Source: Phycisphaerae bacterium
GTDB taxonomy: Bacteria > Planctomycetota > Phycisphaerae > SM23-33
DNA length: 49,194 bases
Assembly: GCA_021108335.1 (NCBI GenBank)
Contig: JAIORC010000132.1
Coordinates: forward strand, 1-49,194
Direction: 5' to 3'
Part shown: positions 26,950 to 34,838 of the stretch, piece by piece
Layout of the letters: the number at the start of each line of letters is the position of its first letter
Numbering within the stretch: position 1 is the first letter of the stretch
Program-made: the position numbers and the translations under genes
The notes under the pieces: model-generated
What the model was told of the DNA's origin: nothing
Seen by the model: only the letters and a program-made list of their open reading frames with translations
Database searches by the model: none

Positions 26950-27151
26950 GTCTCTGCGAATTAACAGATGTTATTTTCGGCGATGCCCAGGGCAGTGTCA
27001 ACAGTATGGCACGGAAATACGGATTATGATTAGTATGACGGCGCCGGTTTGCAACCTGTGCTTGGGGGGCCTGATTATATATCGCGCGGCAGGCTGGGTG
27101 GCCCCCTGGGGGATGAACGGCATAGATAGACAGATCGGTTCACCCACTCGT

Positions 27152-28516
27152 TTACAGCGTCGCGGCGATTTCTTCCAGGACAGTCAGCCCTTCGCGTAGG
27201 GCGTCTTCGGTAATTGTCAGCGGCGGATTGATTTTTATCGCACAGCCGCCCACGCCGACCGGGGCGAAAAGCATCACGCCGCGCCGGACCGCCTGGTCTA
27301 CCATCTCCCATGCGAAGTCGGGTTCCGGCTCGGTCGTGCCGGGCTTGGTAAACTGAATCGCGCCAACCAGGCCCGTTACCTTCCACGTGCCGATTTTCCC
27401 GCCGGAGGCCTTGGCGATACGCCCGCAACCCTCAGCCAGCACCGGTTCCAGCTTCGCGGCGTTTTCGATCAGGCCCTGACTTTCGATAATCTCGATATTG
27501 GCAAGAGCTGCCGCCGAGCAGATCGGGTTTGCCGAGTGTGTGCTGGTCATTTCGCCGGGGCCATACATGCTCATCAGTTCTTCGGTGCCCAGCGTCGCCG
27601 ATACCGGCATGCCGCCGGATAGGCCTTTGCCACAGGCTACGAGGTCGGGCACGATTCCATAATGCATGAAGCCGAAGAGTTTGCCCGTCCGCCCGAAGCC
27701 AGCCTGTACTTCGTCGAAAATCAGCACCGCCTTGTGGGCATCGCACCACTTACGCAGGGACTGGGCGTACTCCGCGGGCATGAGCGTAGCGTTGCAGCCC
27801 TGGTACGTCTCGCTCATCACGCCGCAGACGTTGTCGGGATTGATGCCCTTGGCTGCCAGCGTTTTCTCGAACACCTCGAAGCTGGTGTCCTCCTGCCGAA
27901 AGCCATCGGGGTAAGGCACCTGGACAAAACGCGGGTCCTCGCCGCCGATCCAGCTCTTAAGCGCCGGCGAACCGCCAGCCAGTTGCGAACCCATCGTCCT
28001 GCCGTGAAACGCGTTTTCGAACGTAACGAGAATGTTCTTCTCGGCTCCACCGACCTGCATGCCCTTGGTGCGGGCCAGCTTTATGCAGCATTCGGTAGCC
28101 TCGGCGCCGGTGCTCTGCAGGAAGACCCGCTTCAGCGGCGCCGGCAGAATCGACGTGAGTTTTTCGACCAGTTTCAGGCGGATTTTCGTCGGGAAGCAGT
28201 ACGCGTGATACATACCAGACCCGGCCATCTCCTGGATAGCCTTTATAATCTCAGGCCGCCCGTGCCCCGACGAAGTAACCAGCACACCAGCGGAAAAATC
28301 CAGCCATGTGTTGCCGTACGGGTCGGAGATCGTGCAATCGTCGCCGTGATCCCAGACAATCGACGGCTGGCCGCCCATGCTTCGCGGCTCCAGGTCGCGC
28401 AGTTTTTTCAGCATCTCGATGGATTCCGGCACGGGAATCGGCGTGCAGATGTTGCGATACTTCGTCTTTACGGGTGTGGTGTCTTCCGGTGTCAGCGGGA
28501 ATTCTTTCGTAGCCAT
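27152..28516 (-). CDS. Class III (ornithine/acetylornithine/GABA-type) PLP aminotransferase
   Basis: TGAEATECCIKLAR, ENAFHGRTMGSQLAGG, LIFDEVQAGFGRTGKLFGF, GKGLSGGMPVSATLG, TSTHSANPICSAAALANIEII. Confidence 0.92.
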   Translation of the reverse strand: MATKEFPLTPEDTTPVKTKYRNICTPIPVPESIEMLKKLRDLEPRSMGGQPSIVWDHGDDCTISDPYGNTWLDFSAGVLVTSSGHGRPEIIKAIQEMAGSGMYHAYCFPTKIRLKLVEKLTSILPAPLKRVFLQSTGAEATECCIKLARTKGMQVGGAEKNILVTFENAFHGRTMGSQLAGGSPALKSWIGGEDPRFVQVPYPDGFRQEDTSFEVFEKTLAAKGINPDNVCGVMSETYQGCNATLMPAEYAQSLRKWCDAHKAVLIFDEVQAGFGRTGKLFGFMHYGIVPDLVACGKGLSGGMPVSATLGTEELMSMYGPGEMTSTHSANPICSAAALANIEIIESQGLIENAAKLEPVLAEGCGRIAKASGGKIGTWKVTGLVGAIQFTKPGTTEPEPDFAWEMVDQAVRRGVMLFAPVGVGGCAIKINPPLTITEDALREGLTVLEEIAATL

Positions 28517-28693
28517 TTTAATTTACTTACCTTTCATTTCTTTTCATTTATGAGGATATTCAATTTTGAAACATTTTTAATAAATCAACAAATCCAGGGT
28601 GCCGTGGCGGGAGCGTCAGCGACAGCCACGATGTTACAATAGCAGTATAATTCTCAGGGCGCCTTCATGGCGACCCAGCCTTGCTCGCGGGGC

Positions 28694-28728
28694 GAAAAAC
28701 ACATGGTCCCCAGGGGACCATGCCACCC
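28694..28728 (-). repeat. Handle-type hairpin in reverse orientation (AAAAACA-CATGGTCCCC-A-GGGGACCATG-CCACCC)
   Basis: Mirror image of the 15536 and 25728 elements. Confidence 0.88.
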
Positions 28729-28757
28729 AAACCAAAACACAGGTTGCAAGCTGTGCA

Positions 28758-28941
28758 AATTCCCACGATACCGGGTGGCATGGTTAGCCCGCGTTTTTTG
28801 CGGGATAGCCATGAAAGATCGATTCACAATTTCTGCGACATCCCTTTCTCAAGACCACCCAACATACCATCCGCCGTCGTGTATCTATCTTTCCCCCAGG
28901 GGGCCACCCGACATTTTTTTCTGGGCCAATCATGGCGACCC
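28758..28941. repeat. Composite repeat unit, second copy with swapped second hairpin
   Basis: See 23836-24037. Confidence 0.9.
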
Positions 28942-28982
28942 CTGCGGTGTCGCCATGCCACCCAAACCTGTGCCGCCCAATC

Positions 28983-30233
28983 TTATTCGTATTCGCGGAA
29001 TCCGACGGTGTTCTGGTCGTAATCGATTTGCACTTCTCTGCCGCTGTTGAGAATGCTCATGCGGGCAGCCTCGACTACCAGTTCGTTGTAACTGCTGTTG
29101 GCTGGCGTAGCCATGATGCCTTCGTCGTCGAACCGCTTGATAAGCTGCTGCCGCTCGGCTAAGTCCGGTATCGCCGCAGCCTCGCAGCAGGCGCGGATGA
29201 TGTACTCGGCACTGCGATGCCCATAGCCGATGGGCACAAGGCCTTCGCCGCCCTGGGCGATCATCTGGAAGTAGTCGGGGTTCGGTTCGGCGTAGATCGT
29301 ATCGCCCGGCTCGTCGCCGGCGGAGTTGTAGCTGGCTTTGACGCCCCGATACTGGTCGGAATGCACCAGCAGCGTCGCGTCGTTGTCGCCCTGTGCCCAC
29401 ATGGCCAGCCCCTGCGCGTTGCCGCCGGCGGCACCATCGGGATAGCCGATCGCGTCGGCTACGCTCAGGCAGGCGCCGTTTTCCCAGATCACCCGCCCGT
29501 CGGTCCACAGGAAGCCCTCCCGGCCGTTGGGGTACTTATCTTTGATGCCGTAAACGCTGACGGCGACGGGCTTTAAGCCGGTAACGAACGCGATGAGGTC
29601 TACGTAATGACAGCCGACGTAGGTGAACATGTCGCTGTTTTGACAGGTGCACCAATTCTGGAAGTTCGAATCGCGATAGTAATACGGTTCGATCATCTGT
29701 GCCTGGGCAAGGCGGAATTCGCCGAGCTTGCCGTCGCGGTAGGCCTTGCGGGCCATCAGGTTGCGGTAGTCGAATCGCTTGTGATACTCCACGCCGACCA
29801 CGACTCCTTGCTCGAGTGCCAGTGCGGCGATTTCCTCAGCCTGTGCGTGTTTCTGCACGAGCGGCTTTACGATGCACACGTGCAGGCCTTGCTCGACGGC
29901 TTCTTTGAGTATGGGGTAGTGCAGTTGATCCGGCACGGCGATAACCGCGATGCTACCGGGGCCGGCAGCCGCGAAAACGTCCTTGTAAATGTCCGGGAAT
30001 TTCTCATCCGCAGCCACCTTCGCCGGATCGGGATGTGGGGTGAAATCCTGGGAAGGGAAGGCGTTGCGTAACGCGGCGTCTTCCTGCAATTCCTTCAGCG
30101 GCGGCGTGTCGAGCGCGCAAATGTGGATGTCGCCCAACAGCCCCTCGCGCTGAAGCTGATAGACACTCGGCAGTAACTGAACACGCGTAATCATTCCGCC
30201 GCCGACGATACAGACCTGTGGTTTTGCACTCAT
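28983..30233 (-). CDS. Gfo/Idh/MocA family oxidoreductase
   Basis: QVCIVGGGMITRVQLLPSVYQ, VIAVPDQLHYPILKEAVEQGLHVCIVKPLVQKHAQAEEI; 416 aa. Confidence 0.88.
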   Translation of the reverse strand: MSAKPQVCIVGGGMITRVQLLPSVYQLQREGLLGDIHICALDTPPLKELQEDAALRNAFPSQDFTPHPDPAKVAADEKFPDIYKDVFAAAGPGSIAVIAVPDQLHYPILKEAVEQGLHVCIVKPLVQKHAQAEEIAALALEQGVVVGVEYHKRFDYRNLMARKAYRDGKLGEFRLAQAQMIEPYYYRDSNFQNWCTCQNSDMFTYVGCHYVDLIAFVTGLKPVAVSVYGIKDKYPNGREGFLWTDGRVIWENGACLSVADAIGYPDGAAGGNAQGLAMWAQGDNDATLLVHSDQYRGVKASYNSAGDEPGDTIYAEPNPDYFQMIAQGGEGLVPIGYGHRSAEYIIRACCEAAAIPDLAERQQLIKRFDDEGIMATPANSSYNELVVEAARMSILNSGREVQIDYDQNTVGFREYE

Positions 30234-30244
30234 GATAATCTCTC

Positions 30245-30943
30245 TTATTTTCCTTTTCCGGGAGTCGGTTTACCGGGTTTTCCGGTGTACTTTTTCAATT
30301 GATCCAGATGTCGCGACAATATTCTGCGGCTGGCTGGGGCGTTTGCGTTTTCCACCGCCGCCAGCAGCTTGCGGTGAGCCTCGATGGCAAGCCGCTCGTC
30401 TTCTTCCCGTCCGCTGGTGAAAACCGACGAGAACATATGATATTCGTAAATCGCCTCGAAAGCGGTCGCCAGCACCATATTCCCGCCGGCCCGAACCAGC
30501 ACCTGGTGAAACTGCGTATCGAACTTCAGAAATTCCGGCAAATCATCGACGGCGGCAGCCATCTTTTCAATCAGACCCGCCAGATTTTTCCGTTGCGCCG
30601 CCGTAATTCGCTTACAGGCCAGCTCAACCGCAGCCAGCTCTATCGTCTTTCTGGCAAGGACTATATCGTCCAGGCTCACGTTGTCGAAATCCGGCGGCAG
30701 GACATTCTCGGGCAACTTCGCCAGCGTGAGGCTGCTGGCGTATATGCCGGAATTCGGCTTGATCGAAACCGCGCCCAGACTCGCGAGGTTCGAAAGCGCC
30801 TTTCGCAGCGTACCCCGGCTGACGCCAAACTGCCCGCACAAAACCCGCTCGGCGGGCAGCCTTTGGCCGTCGCTGTACGTGCCCGATGCGATCAGGGATA
30901 TTATCTCCTTGACTACGACATTGTGCAGGTGCTCCTTGGTCAT
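30245..30943 (-). CDS. GntR (FadR subfamily) transcriptional regulator
   Basis: N-terminal wHTH GTYSDGQRLPAERVLCGQFGVSRGTLRKALSNLASLGAVSIKPNSGIY; C-terminal FCD-like helical domain. Confidence 0.9.
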   Translation of the reverse strand: MTKEHLHNVVVKEIISLIASGTYSDGQRLPAERVLCGQFGVSRGTLRKALSNLASLGAVSIKPNSGIYASSLTLAKLPENVLPPDFDNVSLDDIVLARKTIELAAVELACKRITAAQRKNLAGLIEKMAAAVDDLPEFLKFDTQFHQVLVRAGGNMVLATAFEAIYEYHMFSSVFTSGREEDERLAIEAHRKLLAAVENANAPASRRILSRHLDQLKKYTGKPGKPTPGKGK

Positions 30944-30985
30944 CTTCGCTCGCCGGATTGGTCTGTTTTGTGTACCATTACCATC

Positions 30986-31021
30986 TGGTTTACTTTATAT
31001 ACCAATTTCCCGGATTGTCAA
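30986..31021 (-). promoter_or_regulatory. Promoter of the GntR gene (TTGACA-16 nt-TATAAA) with overlapping dyad TGGTTTACTTTATATACCA
   Basis: Complement of 31016-31021 = TTGACA, complement of 30994-30999 = TATAAA; dyad TGGT(T/A)TA-N5-TA(T/A)ACCA at 30986-31004. Confidence 0.6.
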
Positions 31022-31027
31022 GAATAA

Positions 31028-31081
31028 AGGGAACTTCTAAAAATTGCTTTCGTAGCAGAAATGAATTTTTAGAGGTTCCCT
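31028..31081. repeat. 18-bp-arm inverted repeat (AGGGAACTTCTAAAAATT / AATTTTTAGAGGTTCCCT)
   Basis: Arms 31028-31045 and 31064-31081 differ at one position (G-U compatible), 18-nt loop, in the divergent gap between gntR and the dehydrogenase. Confidence 0.8.
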
Positions 31082-31227
31082 GCATCCCGAAGGCCCAAAT
31101 CGCAGTCGAGAAGCCTTGACTTTGCCCTCGTAGCCTGATAATTTCCCTGTTTCAATTGCCTCCCAATCGGGTTTGCCGAAAACGTTAGGGGAGGATACGA
31201 CAAAAACAATCTGGAGATTAAGATTAT

Positions 31228-32223
31228 ATGACCAAGGGACTTTACATTCTCGGCGAGAAGGCATATCCGCTCATCTACGGCGAGGAGGAGCGCAAACGGA
31301 TCGCCAAGCACGTGGATATTTACGCCGAACCGCAAACGGCTGAATCCGTCCAGCAGGATATGTCCATTCTGGCCGACGTGGAGGTTATTTTCTCCGGCTG
31401 GGGCGGGCCTCACGTAGACGCCGAATTTCTTGCGGCTGCGAAGAATCTCAAAGCCGTGTTCTATGGGGCCGGTTCCGTTCGCGGAATCGTCTCGGACGCG
31501 TTCTGGCAGCAGGGCCTCCAAATAACCAGCGCCGCATCGGCCAATGCCGTACCGGTTGCCGAGTACACGATTTCACAAATTCTCTTCTCGCTGAAGCGGG
31601 GTTGGCAGCAGGTAAGCAACCTCCGCCAAAATGGCCCGGAGGCCTGGAAACATCTTCCCATGCCTGGAGCCTTCGGCACGAAGGTGGGGATTGTTTCGCT
31701 CGGCGTGATTGCCCGGATCGTCTGCGAGAAACTCGCGGCGTATGACGTACAGATACTCGCGTATGATCCGTTTGCCGACAACCTTGTATTCGAGCAATTG
31801 GGCGCTGAACGGTGCAGCCTCGAAGAATTGTTCGCACAGGCCGATGTCGTCAGCCTGCACGCGCCGAACCTGCCGGAAACCCACGGCATGATTACCGGCG
31901 AACTTTTCGCCTCGATGAAAGAAAACACCACGTTTATCAACACCGCGCGCGGCGCTATCGTGAATGAAGCAGAAATGATCGATGTATTGACTAAACGGCC
32001 TGACATTGGGGCGATACTGGACGTAACATTTCCAGAACCGCCGGTAGCCGATTCGCCTCTTTACACGTTGCCGAATGTAGTCCTCACGCCGCATATCGCC
32101 GGATCGGTAGAAGCCGAATGCCGCAGAATGGGACAATACATGGCCCAGGAACTGGAGCGATATCTCTCCAACCAGCCACTTAAATGGGGTATTACCCGAA
32201 AACAATTTCAGACCATGGCTTAA
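31228..32223 (+). CDS. D-isomer-specific 2-hydroxyacid dehydrogenase family protein
   Basis: FGTKVGIVSLGVIARIVCEKLAAYDVQILAYDPF, FINTARGAIVNEAEMIDVL, NVVLTPHIAGS. Confidence 0.9.
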   Translation: MTKGLYILGEKAYPLIYGEEERKRIAKHVDIYAEPQTAESVQQDMSILADVEVIFSGWGGPHVDAEFLAAAKNLKAVFYGAGSVRGIVSDAFWQQGLQITSAASANAVPVAEYTISQILFSLKRGWQQVSNLRQNGPEAWKHLPMPGAFGTKVGIVSLGVIARIVCEKLAAYDVQILAYDPFADNLVFEQLGAERCSLEELFAQADVVSLHAPNLPETHGMITGELFASMKENTTFINTARGAIVNEAEMIDVLTKRPDIGAILDVTFPEPPVADSPLYTLPNVVLTPHIAGSVEAECRRMGQYMAQELERYLSNQPLKWGITRKQFQTMA

Positions 32224-32253
32224 TAAATGGCTTGAAGATAAGGAATATTTGAC

Positions 32254-33009
32254 ATGATTCAAGGCGGTTTGGTTTCCATTACGTTTCGTAAGCTTACTCC
32301 GAAGGAAGTTGTCGATCTGGTCAGCCAGGCCGGGCTGGTCGGTATTGAATGGGGCGGAGACATCCACGTACCGCACGGCGACATAGCCGCCGCCGGCGAG
32401 GCCCGCCGCATGACCGAAGATGCCGGCTTGAAAGTAGCCGCCTACGGGTCGTACTATAAGATCGGGCGCGATGACCCTGAAAAATTCGCAGCCGTGCTGG
32501 ATACCGCGGTGGAATTGGGAACGACGAAAATCCGCGTCTGGGTCGGCAACGCTTCCGCCGAAGTCGACGACGCATACCGCAAGCAGGCCGCCGACGACTG
32601 CCGGCAAATCGCAGCCATGGCCGCCGAAGCAAACGTGGAAATCGTCAGCGAGTGGCACACCAATACATTGACGGACACGAACGACTCGTCAAAGGCGCTG
32701 TTTGACGCTATCGGACACGAAAATTTCCGAACCTACTGGCAGCCGATAGGCACAACGTTCGAGGAGAACATAGCCGGGCTGGACGTAGCCTTCGACCGCC
32801 TGTCGGGGCTGCACGTTTATCACTGGGCGAATAATCAAAAGTTGGCGCTGGCGGAAGGCAAAGACCTCTGGCTACCGTATCTCGCCCGAGCCGCCCAAGC
32901 CGGCGATATGTTCGCACTGCTGGAATTCGTACGAGACGACGACCCCGCCGCCTTCCTCAAAGACGCCGAAACTCTCCGCCAATGGCTGGACGAAATCAAC
33001 CAGAAATAA
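32254..33009 (+). CDS. Sugar phosphate isomerase/epimerase-like TIM barrel protein
   Basis: LVSQAGLVGIEWGGDIHVPHGD, TKIRVWVGNASAEVDDAYRKQAADDCRQIAAMAAEANVEIVSEWHTNTLTD. Confidence 0.8.
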   Translation: MIQGGLVSITFRKLTPKEVVDLVSQAGLVGIEWGGDIHVPHGDIAAAGEARRMTEDAGLKVAAYGSYYKIGRDDPEKFAAVLDTAVELGTTKIRVWVGNASAEVDDAYRKQAADDCRQIAAMAAEANVEIVSEWHTNTLTDTNDSSKALFDAIGHENFRTYWQPIGTTFEENIAGLDVAFDRLSGLHVYHWANNQKLALAEGKDLWLPYLARAAQAGDMFALLEFVRDDDPAAFLKDAETLRQWLDEINQK

Positions 33010-33102
33010 TGGCTGCAGTTCCTGTTATTGCCGCCATGCCTCGGATTGTCCATGCCGGGCTGGGGATTGCATCAGCAGAGCGAATAGTGTATGAGGTGAA
33101 CT

Positions 33103-34221
33103 ATGGCTCCTGTTTATTATCATAAAGAAGGATTCCCACCCCGGGACATTGACTGGGCGCGTCTGGTTCCGTTGATTGGCCCGGCGAGTATGGCGTTGGC
33201 TCGATATGATGGATTACTCTCGGCGGTTCCCAATGCGTATGTGTTATTGAGTCCGTTGACAACCCAGGAAGCGGTGCTTTCCAGCCGAATCGAGGGTACG
33301 CAGGCGGCACTGAGCGAAGTTCTGGAATTCGATGCTGGCTTGTTTTCGGAAGCGGAGAATCCCGAGCGTGCCAAGGACATTCAGGAAGTGCGCAACTACC
33401 GCAACGCCATGAATCGAGCACTGGAGTTGTTGGAAGAATTTCCCATTTGCCAGCATGTTATCAAAAAGGCCCATCAAGTATTGATGTCCGGCGTTCGCGG
33501 CCAGAATCGCTCACCGGGTGAATACAGGCGGATACAGAACTGGATCGGCCCCTATGGCTGCACGGAGGCCGAGGCCCGGTTTATTCCGGTTAATTCGGCT
33601 GACCTTCCAAACGCAATTAGCCAATGGGAACGCTTCGTTCATACCGAGTATCAGGATAAACTGGTTCAACTGGCAATTTTGCACGCGGAATTTGAAGCCC
33701 TGCATCCATTTTTGGACGGTAACGGCCGACTTGGCCGAATGCTGATTCCGTTGTTCCTCTTCAAGACCGGCTTGCTTTCCAGCCCGGCTTTTTATATCAG
33801 TGCCTATTTCGAGCGCGATCGGAATGGATATTATGACAACCTGCTGGAAGTATCCCGTAGCGGCGACTGGACCAGTTGGTGCGAATATTTCCTGAAGTCT
33901 GTTGCGCAACAGGCCAATGAAAACGCAGCCAAAGCCAAAGAAATTCTTACTCTTCATGATAAGACGCTACGTCAGATTGCCGATCTGACAGTATCAAAAT
34001 CGGTGATTGATGCTGTAGATTTTATTTGTCAATGGCCGATTTTCCAAGGTTCCGATTTTGTGGCAAATCCGAAAATACGAAAACAAACCGCCAGGCGAAT
34101 CCTTAACCTCATGAAAGACAAGGGATTACTGGTGGAATTGAGACCCTCAAGCGGCCGCAGGCCAGGTATTTATGGTTTTCGCGACCTGTTGAATATCGTG
34201 GAAGGGCATGAAGTATTTTGA
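33103..34221 (+). CDS. Fic family protein (Fic/DOC), N-terminal inhibitory-motif type
   Basis: Active-site HPFLDGNGRLGRM matches HPFx(D/E)GNGRxxR; N-terminal SSRIEGTQAAL matches the (S/T)xxxE(G/N) inhibitory helix; C-terminal wHTH-like region. Confidence 0.92.
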   Translation: MAPVYYHKEGFPPRDIDWARLVPLIGPASMALARYDGLLSAVPNAYVLLSPLTTQEAVLSSRIEGTQAALSEVLEFDAGLFSEAENPERAKDIQEVRNYRNAMNRALELLEEFPICQHVIKKAHQVLMSGVRGQNRSPGEYRRIQNWIGPYGCTEAEARFIPVNSADLPNAISQWERFVHTEYQDKLVQLAILHAEFEALHPFLDGNGRLGRMLIPLFLFKTGLLSSPAFYISAYFERDRNGYYDNLLEVSRSGDWTSWCEYFLKSVAQQANENAAKAKEILTLHDKTLRQIADLTVSKSVIDAVDFICQWPIFQGSDFVANPKIRKQTARRILNLMKDKGLLVELRPSSGRRPGIYGFRDLLNIVEGHEVF

Positions 34222-34237
34222 TGCTAAGATATTAGCA

Positions 34238-34388
34238 ACAAGCTGTTTTGTGTGACATTTTCCCGGAATTTTGTCCGACAAACTGTTTTGTGATTCATTT
34301 TTCTGGAATTATGACACACAAGCCGTTTTGTGTGTCATTTGTGAACCACTATGAGTTGCTATGAACCGCTATGAGACACTATGAGATG
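34238..34388. repeat. 40-bp tandem repeat (about 2.7 copies) followed by four decamers CTATGANNNN
   Basis: ACAAGCTGTTTTGTG... 34238-34277, ACAAACTGTTTTGTG... 34278-34317, ACAAGCCGTTTTGTG... from 34318; CTATGAGTTG/CTATGAACCG/CTATGAGACA/CTATGAGATG 34349-34388. Confidence 0.85.
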
Positions 34389-34682
34389 GAACGCAAAAGC
34401 AGGCCCTTGGGCAAAATTATCCGTATGGGTCAAACAATATCGCTTAGTTGACAGTTAGTTGATTTGGGGCGACTTGCGGGCGTGCGGGGGCACGTTAGTC
34501 TCGGCATAGCAAGGGGTTACGAAGAAATCGTGGCAAAAACTCGCCAAAGGGTGGGGATAAATCGTCACCCCCCTTGAATTGGAGACGGCAGGCGGGATTC
34601 GGAATTGAATTCCTACTGGGGTACAATTTGTACCCCCTTGAAGTGTCCGAAAAAATCGGGCCGTTGAAATTAGTCTCAGCCG

Positions 34683-34764
34683 GTAGATTACGCAACTCGT
34701 TGCATGACAATTTTCCGGCACACCTTTCCACAATTCCTGTTATGCAGCAAGCTGCATAACCTAC
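34683..34764. repeat. REPIN-like doublet, TTATGCAA/G family, left arm degenerate
   Basis: Left GTAGATTACGCAACTCGTTGCATGAC, right GTTATGCAG-CAAG-CTGCATAAC-CTAC (34739-34764). Confidence 0.75.
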
Positions 34765-34780
34765 ACGTTGCCGGGAAAAT

Positions 34781-34813
34781 AAAACGCCCCCGGAATGAAC
34801 CCGAGGGCGTTTT
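34781..34813. terminator. Bidirectional rho-independent terminator between fic and the HEAT-repeat gene
   Basis: AAAACGCCCCCGGAATGAACCCGAGGGCGTTTT. Confidence 0.8.
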
Positions 34814-34838
34814 GATCGCGTTATTTACTTATCTGCCA

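Noticed and set aside
34386-34451. Short ORF MERKSRPLGKIIRMGQTISLS after the fic decamer array
   Set aside because: Only 21 codons, no recognisable family; may be chance.
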